DNA of 15,894 nt from JAMPXD01 sp041481895 (GTDB lineage: Bacteria > Desulfobacterota > Desulfuromonadia > Geobacterales > Geobacteraceae): positions 1-15,894 of the forward strand of contig JBGPCQ010000060.1 in NCBI GenBank assembly GCA_041481895.1, read 5' to 3'. The notes under the pieces were generated by a model that was not told where the DNA came from, did no database searches, and saw only the letters and a list, made by a program, of their open reading frames with translations. Below are positions 5,826 to 12,704 of the stretch, one piece after another. How positions within the stretch are numbered: the first letter of the stretch is position 1; each line of letters starts with the position of its first letter. A program made the position numbers and the translations under genes.

Positions 5826-6764
5826 ATGAATCAGATGCATACAATCATAAACCTTCCGAAAATCTTCCTGTTCATGGTCGCAGCCGCAATTCTTTTTTCT
5901 GCCGGTTCCGCTTCAGCTGTCGAAAAGCCGCGGAAGGGCGAAGACATCCTGCTCGACACCTATCACAGGAATATGGCCAGATTGGAGACAAGCAGCTTCG
6001 GCCTTCCTCTCTTTCTGGAGTCTATTGAGCGGGATGACAGGGTGCATGTGGATGTCTACGGGATCTTCGATTATCCCTTCACGAGCGTTGCCAACATGCT
6101 CAAGGTTCCGGCAAACTGGTGCGATATCGTATCCCTCCATCTAAATGTCAAGGCATGCACCTGCAGGGAACAGCCGGGCGCCTGGCTGCTGACCTTTTAC
6201 ATCGGCCGCAAAGGCTATCAACCTCCGGAAGACACGCGTCAAGTCACTTACCATTACCGGAACGTTGTTCAGCAGCAGGGGTATCTGGATATCATTTTCA
6301 GTGCCAATGAAGGTCCTTTCGGTACGAAGAACCACAGGATGAGGTTCGAGGCCATGCCCCTTGATGGGGGAAGGACTTTTGTCCATGTCAGTTATACATA
6401 CAGCGACAGCGCTGCGCTTCGCCTCGCGGCAAAGGTCTATTTTGCAACACTCGGTCGGAGCAAGGTGGGGTTCACGGTGACCGGAACGGACAGAAACGGC
6501 AAACCCGTCTATATCGGCGGGCCTCGCGGCTCGATCGAGCGCAACGCTGTCCGGTACTATTTCGCGATCCAGACTTTCATGGATACGTTGCGCTATTCCG
6601 AAGAAAACCGTTTCAGCATGAGAATCAGCGAGTGGTACGATCTTACGAGTCGCTACAGGAAACAACTCTTCGAACTGGACAAGAAGGACTACCTCACATT
6701 CAAAACAAAAGAGCGTCAGAATCAGGTGACGCTCCAGCGGCGGATCGGGACGGGTCTTCAGTGA
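5826..6764 (+). CDS. Secreted START-like (SRPBCC fold) protein of unknown function
   Basis: The 312-residue product starts MNQMHTIINLPKIFLFMVAA and has a clear signal peptide with likely cleavage after SAGSASA, before VEKPRKG. The mature part contains FDYPFTSVANML, a PANWCDIVSLHLNVKACTC segment with three cysteines, ANEGPFGTKNHRMRFEAMPL, TFVHVSYTYSDSA and a C-terminal VERN-type region read here as SIERNAVRYYFAIQ. The order of a predicted beta strand, a WCD turn and a long C-terminal helix resembles START/SRPBCC lipid-binding folds; this is fold-level inference. I cannot name the family. ATG 5826 was chosen because it gives a complete signal peptide and has AGTGGA upstream; an ATG nine bases later is possible. 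Position next to a cardiolipin synthase-like gene would fit lipid binding or transfer in the periplasm. Confidence 0.65.
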   Translation: MNQMHTIINLPKIFLFMVAAAILFSAGSASAVEKPRKGEDILLDTYHRNMARLETSSFGLPLFLESIERDDRVHVDVYGIFDYPFTSVANMLKVPANWCDIVSLHLNVKACTCREQPGAWLLTFYIGRKGYQPPEDTRQVTYHYRNVVQQQGYLDIIFSANEGPFGTKNHRMRFEAMPLDGGRTFVHVSYTYSDSAALRLAAKVYFATLGRSKVGFTVTGTDRNGKPVYIGGPRGSIERNAVRYYFAIQTFMDTLRYSEENRFSMRISEWYDLTSRYRKQLFELDKKDYLTFKTKERQNQVTLQRRIGTGLQ

Positions 6765-6838
6765 ATGCCCGGACACGCCAACCCTGTGACGCTGCACTCA
6801 AAGAAGGCAATGAAAAAACCGAAACGGAGTGATTGTCA

Positions 6839-7465
6839 ATGAAAGCTACGAGTGTTGTAAAAGACTTTCCCGTCGTTTGCGTGGGCGGCTCGGCCGGTGG
6901 CCTCGACGCCTATATCCGGTTACTACGGCATCTGCCAGCCGATATGGGTGTTGCTATCGTCATCGTTAATCACCTGAGAACCGTAGTCACCCTGCTCGAC
7001 GAGATTCTCCCGCGCTATACAGAGATGCCTGTTGAACTGATCACGGAAAAATTACTCATCGAGCCCAACCATGTGTTCATCATCCCGGAACAGCGTGATT
7101 TGCACGTTCTTAAGGGAGAGTTCCGTCTAAAGCCGATATCAAAGCCCAGGGGCTGGCCCGACGTGATTACGGTTTTTCTGCGTTCCTTGACGAAGCACTG
7201 GGACGGCAAACTTATCGCTGTCATTGTCTCCGGCTATGATGGTGATGGGGCAGCAGCGCTGTGCGGCATAAAAGAAGTGGGGGGCATTACCATCGCGCAG
7301 AAGCTCGACACAGCCGGCCAGCCGGATATGCCTGAAAGCGCAATAGCAAGCGGGTGTATCGATTTTGTTCTTTCCCCGGAGGATATCGCTCGAGAAATTG
7401 TGCGAATTGCGCACGCGGACCATCCGGCTTCTTTCACACCTGCTCCCGACAGCGTCCTGCTGTAA
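6839..7465 (+). CDS. Stand-alone CheB-type methylesterase domain
   Basis: The 208-residue protein is only the catalytic domain of CheB, which removes methyl groups from (or deamidates) glutamyl side chains of chemoreceptors. Family residues are all present: Ser18 in VGGSAGGLDA, His45 in IVIVNHL, and Asp136 in SGYDGDGAAAL, with the closing motif DMPESAIASG. Normal CheB has a receiver domain in front that holds the active site shut; here it is absent, so activity is not controlled by phosphorylation of the same chain. Compared with its neighbour's CheB domain, the loop after His45 is divergent (LRTVVTLLDE instead of LDPTHKG), so the substrate may differ. GGAG lies nine bases before ATG 6839; a TTG six bases earlier is less likely. 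The gene follows the START-like gene by 74 bases and precedes the CheB/CheR fusion. Confidence 0.82.
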   Translation: MKATSVVKDFPVVCVGGSAGGLDAYIRLLRHLPADMGVAIVIVNHLRTVVTLLDEILPRYTEMPVELITEKLLIEPNHVFIIPEQRDLHVLKGEFRLKPISKPRGWPDVITVFLRSLTKHWDGKLIAVIVSGYDGDGAAALCGIKEVGGITIAQKLDTAGQPDMPESAIASGCIDFVLSPEDIAREIVRIAHADHPASFTPAPDSVLL

Positions 7466-7535
7466 AGGCTCGGGCGACTCCCAAGCGACAGAAAAAGACG
7501 AAACAACCGGCAATTTAAGTAAAGAAACTGAACTT

Positions 7536-7544
7536 TGCTAAAAT
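7536..7544 (+). promoter_or_regulatory. Extended -10 box in the gap before the CheB/CheR fusion
   Basis: TG-C-TAAAAT is identical to the box before the phospholipase D gene, again followed by G(A/G)CC and with TTTAAG 19 bases upstream. It would give a leader of about 135 bases. The gap 7466-7684 shows no convincing gene; an ATG overlapping the box opens only a 34-codon frame. Confidence 0.35.
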
Positions 7545-7668
7545 GGCCCCGGCTTCTCTGATTTGCGCGACCAATTGCGCCTCAGAGTGCCGTGGCAATC
7601 CGTTGACATCCTGCCCACAGTCACTTCAAGCGGAGCATATATGATTTGATGGCGGTTCAAAAAACTTC

Positions 7669-7677
7669 TGCTATACT
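7669..7677 (+). promoter_or_regulatory. Extended -10 box abutting the CheB/CheR start codon
   Basis: TG-C-TATACT ends seven bases before ATG 7685, and no Shine-Dalgarno sequence precedes that ATG. This is the same arrangement as at 4300-4315 and would start transcription at or beside the ATG. TTGATG lies 20 bases upstream, a poor -35 spacing. Confidence 0.35.
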
Positions 7678-7684
7678 TCATCTC

Positions 7685-10324
7685 ATGAAAAAGCAAACAA
7701 AACCGGCGAACAGCGGCAATGAACAAGCCAATTCTTCTCCAGAAGGCACCCCGTCACAGCAAGACCGGCTCCTCTTCCCCATAGCCGGCATCGGCGCCTC
7801 CGCCGGCGGTCTGGAGGCATTGGAGCAGTTCCTGGGGCATGTGCCCGAAAACAGCGGCATGGCCTTTGTCATCGTCCAGCACCTCGACCCGACCCACAAG
7901 GGGATCATGCCCGAACTGCTCCAGCGCGCCACCGGGATGGAGGTTTTCCAGGTCAGGGACCGGATGCGGGTCAAGCCGAACTGCGTCTATGTGATCCCCC
8001 CCAACAAGGACATGTCGATTCTGCACGGGGTGCTGCACCTGTTCGAGCCGACGGCGCCCCGGGGACTCCGTCTCCCTATCGATTTCTTCCTCCGCTCCCT
8101 GGCCGAGGACCGGCAGGAGAGGAGCATCGGCGTCATCCTCTCCGGCATGGGCTCGGACGGCACGATGGGCCTGCGGGCCATCAAGGAAAAGGCGGGATTG
8201 GCGCTGGTGCAGGAGCCCGCCTCGGCCAAGTTCGACAGCATGCCCAGGAGCGCCATTGTTGCCGGACTGGCCGACCTGGTGGCCCCGGTGGAGGATCTGC
8301 CCGGAAAGATCATCGACTATCTCCGGCACGCCCGTGTCATCGCCAAGACCGAGCGCCCACTGGAGGAGAAGGACCAGAGCGGCCTGGAGAAAGTCCTGAT
8401 ACTTTTGCGGGCGAAGACCGGCCACGACTTCTCCCTCTACAAGAAGAACACCGTCTACCGCCGGGTAGAGCGGCGCATGGGCATCCACCAGATCGACCGA
8501 ATCGCTGCGTACGTCCGTTATCTGCAGGAGAATTCCCAGGAGGTGGACCTCCTCTTCAAGGAACTCCTGATCGGCGTGACCAGCTTTTTCCGTGACCCGG
8601 CGGCCTGGGAGCAGTTACAGGGAGAGGCTATCCCGGCATGCCTTTCACGCCGCCCGGCCGGCGGGGTGCTGCGCGCCTGGTCGGCAGGCTGCTCGACCGG
8701 GGAGGAGGCGTATTCGCTGGCCATAGCCTTCAAGGAGGCGCTGGAACAGGTGAAGCCAAAGGATAATTTCACGCTGCAGATCTTTGCCACCGACCTGGAC
8801 CGGGACGCGATCGACAAGGCCCGCCAGTGGGTCTATCCGGCCAACATTGCCGCAGACGTCTCTCCCGAGCGCCTGCGCCGGTTTTTTATCAAGGACGGGA
8901 ACGGCTACCGGGTCGTTAAGGAGATCCGGGATATGGCTACCTTCGCCACGCAGAACCTTATCATGGACCCCCCCTTTACCCGGCTGGATATCCTCATCTG
9001 CCGCAACCTTCTGATCTACCTGACGCCGGAGTTGCAGAAAAAGCTCCTGCCGCTCTTTCACTACAGCCTGAACCCGGGCGGCGTCCTGTTTCTGGGGAGC
9101 GCGGAGGCCGTCAGCACCTTCACCGATCTCTTCGCGCCGCTGAACATCAAGTCGAGACTCTTTCAGCGGCGTGAATCGGTCCTGCCGGCCGAACCGGTAG
9201 CGTTTCCCCCCTCGTTTGTCCCCGCCCTGCCGGGAGTTCCCAAGGAGGTACCGATGGTGAAACCTGCAGCCAATCTCCAGTCGCTCGCGGACCAGCTGCT
9301 CCTGCAGCACTTTTCCCCGCCTGCCGTGCTGGTCAACGACAAGGGGGATATTCTCTACATCAGCGGGCGGACGGGCAAATATCTTGAGCCGGCGGCCGGC
9401 AAGGCCAACTGGAATATTTTCGCCATGGCCCGGGAAGGGCTCCGTTTTAATCTGGGGAGCGTCTTCCAGAAGTCGCTCCGGCAGAAGGGGGCGATCACCG
9501 TCAAGGGGCTCAATGTCGGGGAGGATGGCGGCACGCAGACCGTTGATATAACGATCCAAGCGATCGAAGAGCCGGAGGCGCTGCGGGGGATGGTGATGAT
9601 CGTCTTTACCGACGTGGCGATCCCCCCGGAAAAGAAAGCGCCGGGCCGCTCCAAAACCTCGCCATCCGGCAGCGCCAGGGTGCTCGAACTGGAGCAGGAA
9701 CTCCGGCAGGTGCGCGAAGACCTGCGAACCACCCGCGAGGAGATGCAGACCTCGCAGGAAGAGCTCAAATCCACCAACGAGGAGCTGCAGTCAACCAACG
9801 AGGAGCTGCAGTCCACCAACGAGGAGCTGAACACCTCCAGGGAAGAGATGCAGTCCCTGAACGAAGAACTGCAGACCGTGAACGCCGAGCAGCAGACCAA
9901 AATGGACGAGCTGTCACGGCTGAACAACGACATGAGGAACCTGCTCAACAGCACGGAAATAGTCACCGTGTTCCTGGACAACGACCTCCATGTCCGGCGC
10001 TTCACCACCGGGGCGAACAAACTTTTCAAGCTAATCCCGGGCGATGTGGGGCGACCGCTTTCCGACATCGCGAGCGACCTGCTCTATCCCGAGATGACCG
10101 AAGAAGCGCGGGAGGTGCTGCGGGTACTGGTCTTTTCGGAGAAGCAGATCGCCACCATCGATGGGCGCTGGTTTTCGGTGCGCATCATGCCCTACCGCAC
10201 CATGGAGGACGTGATCGACGGCGTGGTGATCACCTTTGCGGAAATCACCTCAGCCAAGACGCTGGAGGCGGAACTGCGCGAGGAGAATGCACGACTCAAA
10301 AAGCTTCATCAGGCTGAAGGATGA
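7685..10324 (+). CDS. CheB-CheR-PAS fusion protein (methylesterase/methyltransferase with coiled coil and PAS)
   Basis: The 879-residue protein combines several signalling domains. Residues ~31-215 are a CheB methylesterase with Ser39 (GIGASAGGLEA), His66 (VQHLDPTHKG) and Asp158 (LSGMGSDGTMG). Residues ~230-497 are a CheR methyltransferase with an N-terminal helical part, the SAM-binding AWSAGCSTGEEAYSLA (331-346), FATDLD (367-372) and NLLIYL (441-446). A PAS-like domain spans ~533-645 and a long heptad coiled coil ~664-755 with TNEELQS repeats. A second PAS follows (~756-858), and the chain ends LKKLHQAEG. This is the known CheBR-PAS architecture but without a fused kinase; a separate kinase gene follows after 49 bases. 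All catalytic residues are intact. ATG 7685 was chosen because the bases before it are AT-rich and resemble a promoter; ATG 7649 (12 residues longer) or TTG 7646 is possible with a distant GGAG. Substrates of the two opposing activities are unknown. Confidence 0.88.
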   Translation: MKKQTKPANSGNEQANSSPEGTPSQQDRLLFPIAGIGASAGGLEALEQFLGHVPENSGMAFVIVQHLDPTHKGIMPELLQRATGMEVFQVRDRMRVKPNCVYVIPPNKDMSILHGVLHLFEPTAPRGLRLPIDFFLRSLAEDRQERSIGVILSGMGSDGTMGLRAIKEKAGLALVQEPASAKFDSMPRSAIVAGLADLVAPVEDLPGKIIDYLRHARVIAKTERPLEEKDQSGLEKVLILLRAKTGHDFSLYKKNTVYRRVERRMGIHQIDRIAAYVRYLQENSQEVDLLFKELLIGVTSFFRDPAAWEQLQGEAIPACLSRRPAGGVLRAWSAGCSTGEEAYSLAIAFKEALEQVKPKDNFTLQIFATDLDRDAIDKARQWVYPANIAADVSPERLRRFFIKDGNGYRVVKEIRDMATFATQNLIMDPPFTRLDILICRNLLIYLTPELQKKLLPLFHYSLNPGGVLFLGSAEAVSTFTDLFAPLNIKSRLFQRRESVLPAEPVAFPPSFVPALPGVPKEVPMVKPAANLQSLADQLLLQHFSPPAVLVNDKGDILYISGRTGKYLEPAAGKANWNIFAMAREGLRFNLGSVFQKSLRQKGAITVKGLNVGEDGGTQTVDITIQAIEEPEALRGMVMIVFTDVAIPPEKKAPGRSKTSPSGSARVLELEQELRQVREDLRTTREEMQTSQEELKSTNEELQSTNEELQSTNEELNTSREEMQSLNEELQTVNAEQQTKMDELSRLNNDMRNLLNSTEIVTVFLDNDLHVRRFTTGANKLFKLIPGDVGRPLSDIASDLLYPEMTEEAREVLRVLVFSEKQIATIDGRWFSVRIMPYRTMEDVIDGVVITFAEITSAKTLEAELREENARLKKLHQAEG
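9761..9823 (+). repeat. 21-base tandem repeat in the coiled coil
   Basis: Three consecutive 21-base units, GAGCT..A.TC.ACCAACGAG, begin at 9761, 9782 and 9803; the last two differ at a single base. Each encodes one heptad of the type ELQSTNE, and a degenerate fourth follows. The heptad repeat is conserved in this protein family, but the near-identity of DNA units points to recent duplication or conversion. Confidence 0.75.
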
Positions 10325-10373
10325 ATTATGAAAGCTGAACGCTGAATGCCAACCTGGATTAAAAGGGTCAGCA

Positions 10374-11720
10374 ATGGGAATTGACGAAGACAAGAGCCTA
10401 GCAGCAGCCGCCACCGAACTGCGCCGCCATGCGGAAGAGCGGTTGTGTGCGAAAACGGTTGAACTGCATCCACCCCGGATCGAGGAAGCAACGCAGAGGC
10501 TCGTCCATGAACTTGAGGTCCACCAGATCGAGCTGGAGATGCAGAATGCAGAGCTCAGCCAGGCCAAGGATGAGGTGGGGAAGGCTCTGGAAAAGTACAC
10601 CAGCCTCTATGATTTCGCCCCGGTCGGCTACTTCACACTCGGCCGCAGCGGGGCCATCAGTGCCGTGAACCTCACCGGCGTCAGCCTCCTCGGGATCGAG
10701 CGCGCCCGTCTACTTGGCCGGCGCTTCGGGCTGTTCGTCGCCGCTGAAGCCCGTCTGCTCTTCGCTGAATTACTCGGGAAAGTGTTTGCGAGCCAGGACA
10801 AGGAGTCCTGTGAGGTGACGCTCTCGACAGAGGGGAATCATCCGCTCTTTGTGCAGATCGAGGCCATGGCCGACGCGTCGGGTAAGGAGTGCCGCATTGC
10901 GGTCATCGACATTACAGAGCGCAGGCGTGCTGAAGATGCACTCACCGAAAAAAGACGGGAGCTCGAAGAGCTCAACAGGTCTCTTGAGGTACGCATTGTC
11001 AAGGCTGTGGACGAACTGCGCCAGAAGGACCAGATGCTGATTCTGCATGACCGCCTGGCCATTATGGGCGAGATGATCAACAATATCGCCCACCAGTGGC
11101 GACAGCCGCTGAACACGCTGGGACTAGTCGTCCAGCAATTGCCGCACTACTATGACTCGGGCGAATTCAGCAGGGAGTTTCTCAAGGAAAATACCGCAAA
11201 AGCCATGGGGTTGATCCAGCACATGTCACGAACCATCGATGACTTCAGGAACTTCTTCAGGTCTGACAAGGAAGCGGTTACTTTCGGCGTTAATCAGGTG
11301 ATCGCACGTACGCGCTCCCTCATCGAAAAGAGCTTCGAGAACCAGAAGATCGGCATTGCTCTTCACCCCGAAGGTGACCCGACGGCCAATGGCTATCCCA
11401 GTGAATACTCCCAGGTACTCCTGAATATCCTTATGAACGCCCGTGACGCACTGGTCGCGCACAATGTTGAGAATGCCCTGATTTCGATCCACGCGTTTGC
11501 GGAAGGAGGCACATCGGTCGTGACCATCACCGATAACGCCGGCGGTATCGCCGACGAGATCATGGACAGACTCTTTGATCCCTACTTTACCACCAAGGGA
11601 CCGGACAAAGGGACGGGGATCGGCCTGTTCATGTCGAAGACCATCATCGAGAAAAATATGGGCGGGCGGCTGACGGTGCGCAATACCGGGAGTGGAGCGG
11701 AGTTCAGAATCGAGGTCTGA
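10374..11720 (+). CDS. PAS-domain sensor histidine kinase (cytoplasmic)
   Basis: The 448-residue protein has an N-terminal coiled coil including HELEVHQIELEMQNAELSQA (~45-64), a PAS domain (~76-182, FAPVGYFTL to DITERRRAED) and a second coiled coil to ~222. The dimerisation/phosphoacceptor helix has AHQWRQPLNTL with His240. The ATPase domain has the N box NILMNARDAL (351-360), G1 DNAGGI (387-392), F box FDPYFTTK and G2 GTGIGLF (413-419). No transmembrane helix or signal peptide is seen, so it is soluble and senses an internal cue or a partner. The HQWRQPL form marks a kinase subgroup commonly preceded by PAS domains. It probably acts with the CheB/CheR-PAS protein encoded 49 bases upstream. 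No response regulator lies in the window. ATG 10374 has a weak AAGGG upstream. Confidence 0.88.
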   Translation: MGIDEDKSLAAAATELRRHAEERLCAKTVELHPPRIEEATQRLVHELEVHQIELEMQNAELSQAKDEVGKALEKYTSLYDFAPVGYFTLGRSGAISAVNLTGVSLLGIERARLLGRRFGLFVAAEARLLFAELLGKVFASQDKESCEVTLSTEGNHPLFVQIEAMADASGKECRIAVIDITERRRAEDALTEKRRELEELNRSLEVRIVKAVDELRQKDQMLILHDRLAIMGEMINNIAHQWRQPLNTLGLVVQQLPHYYDSGEFSREFLKENTAKAMGLIQHMSRTIDDFRNFFRSDKEAVTFGVNQVIARTRSLIEKSFENQKIGIALHPEGDPTANGYPSEYSQVLLNILMNARDALVAHNVENALISIHAFAEGGTSVVTITDNAGGIADEIMDRLFDPYFTTKGPDKGTGIGLFMSKTIIEKNMGGRLTVRNTGSGAEFRIEV

Positions 11721-11770
11721 CATGGCTGTAGTCCCGCAACGGTTGCAGTGGTGGAATTTATTACCCAATC

Positions 11771-12664
11771 ATGAACAAACGACAAAATATATATCGGATG
11801 ACGGGTCGGCTCTTCAGCTTCCTGCTGAGGGTAGTGCGCGGTTTCAGACGCAATCAGGGGCTCTTGTTATCCGGCGCGGTTGCCTATTACACCCTGTTGT
11901 CGATTGTGCCCATGTCAATCCTCGCACTTATTGTGCTGACGCATTTCATAGAAGAACCGCAGTTGATTCACACCTTGTCAACGTACCTGGAAATGGTGGT
12001 CCCCGGCTATGCGGCAATGTTGACCGAACAGGTACGGTCATTCCTTGAGCACCGTAAGGTGGTCGGTATCATTGGCTTTCTCGCCATGCTCTTTTTCAGT
12101 TCCCTGGCTTTTTCCATGCTTGAAAACGCCATGTCGGTGATCTTTTTTCAGCGGGTCAGGATTGAACGCCGTAACTTTCTCATCTCCGCTATTATTCCCT
12201 ATGTGTACATCTTTTTAATGGGTCTCGGTATCGTGCTGGTGTCGTTTATTGTAGGCGCTATCGAGACACTGGAAAGCAGGCATTTGACAATTCTCGGCTG
12301 GAGTTTGAACCTTGGAGGCGCTACCGGGGTGACACTCTATATCCTGGGGATAGTTGGCGAGGTGTTGATGTTCACCTCCATCTATCTGGTGATGCCCGTG
12401 GTGCGGGTCCGGTTTCGACACGCGCTCATCGGCGGGATAACCGCAGCGGTTATATGGGAGATCACCCGCCGTGTGCTTGTCTGGTATTACGCGTTCTTAT
12501 TCATGGTAAATCTGATTTATGGTCCCATTGCCACAGTAGTGGTGGCCCTTCTCAGTATAGATGTTGTGGCAGTAACCCTGCTGCTGGGTGCCCAGGTTAT
12601 TGCGGAACTTGAGCGCAAACCCGACGAATCGACCGGGGAGGAACTGTCAGGATTTAAGACATGA
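11771..12664 (+). CDS. YihY/BrkB (UPF0761) family inner-membrane protein
   Basis: The 297-residue protein has the pattern of the YihY/BrkB family, once mislabelled ribonuclease BN. It has a basic N-terminus, then the signature LLSGAVAYYTLLSIVPM (~32-48) followed by LALIVL. It has about six membrane helices and ends in a conserved WYYAFLFMVNLIYGPIATVV segment plus LLLGAQVIAELE. Function is not established; exporter or permease roles have been proposed for relatives. Length is close to the family norm. ATG 11771 lies 50 bases after the kinase stop with no good Shine-Dalgarno sequence; an in-frame ATG at 11798 is an alternative. Kup starts 40 bases after its stop, so these two are likely cotranscribed. 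Confidence 0.85.
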   Translation: MNKRQNIYRMTGRLFSFLLRVVRGFRRNQGLLLSGAVAYYTLLSIVPMSILALIVLTHFIEEPQLIHTLSTYLEMVVPGYAAMLTEQVRSFLEHRKVVGIIGFLAMLFFSSLAFSMLENAMSVIFFQRVRIERRNFLISAIIPYVYIFLMGLGIVLVSFIVGAIETLESRHLTILGWSLNLGGATGVTLYILGIVGEVLMFTSIYLVMPVVRVRFRHALIGGITAAVIWEITRRVLVWYYAFLFMVNLIYGPIATVVVALLSIDVVAVTLLLGAQVIAELERKPDESTGEELSGFKT

Positions 12665-12704
12665 AGTTCTGATTGGAATTGACAGGCAAAGGAAGCGTTC
12701 AGGG

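Noticed and set aside
7544..7645. 34-codon Cys-containing ORF (ATG at 7543-7545) before the CheB/CheR gene
   Set aside because: Its ATG overlaps a -10-like box, it has no ribosome site, and no conserved features are visible.
8645..9559. 304-codon minus-strand frame inside the CheB/CheR fusion
   Set aside because: It is antisense to intact catalytic motifs, has Arg/Gln/Gly-rich composition and no recognisable domain.
10313..10350. Three GCTGAA copies around the stop of the CheB/CheR gene and a GGATGAATTATGAA string
   Set aside because: These are short, low-complexity words of a type often seen in intergenic DNA. They form no stem or array and need no special explanation.
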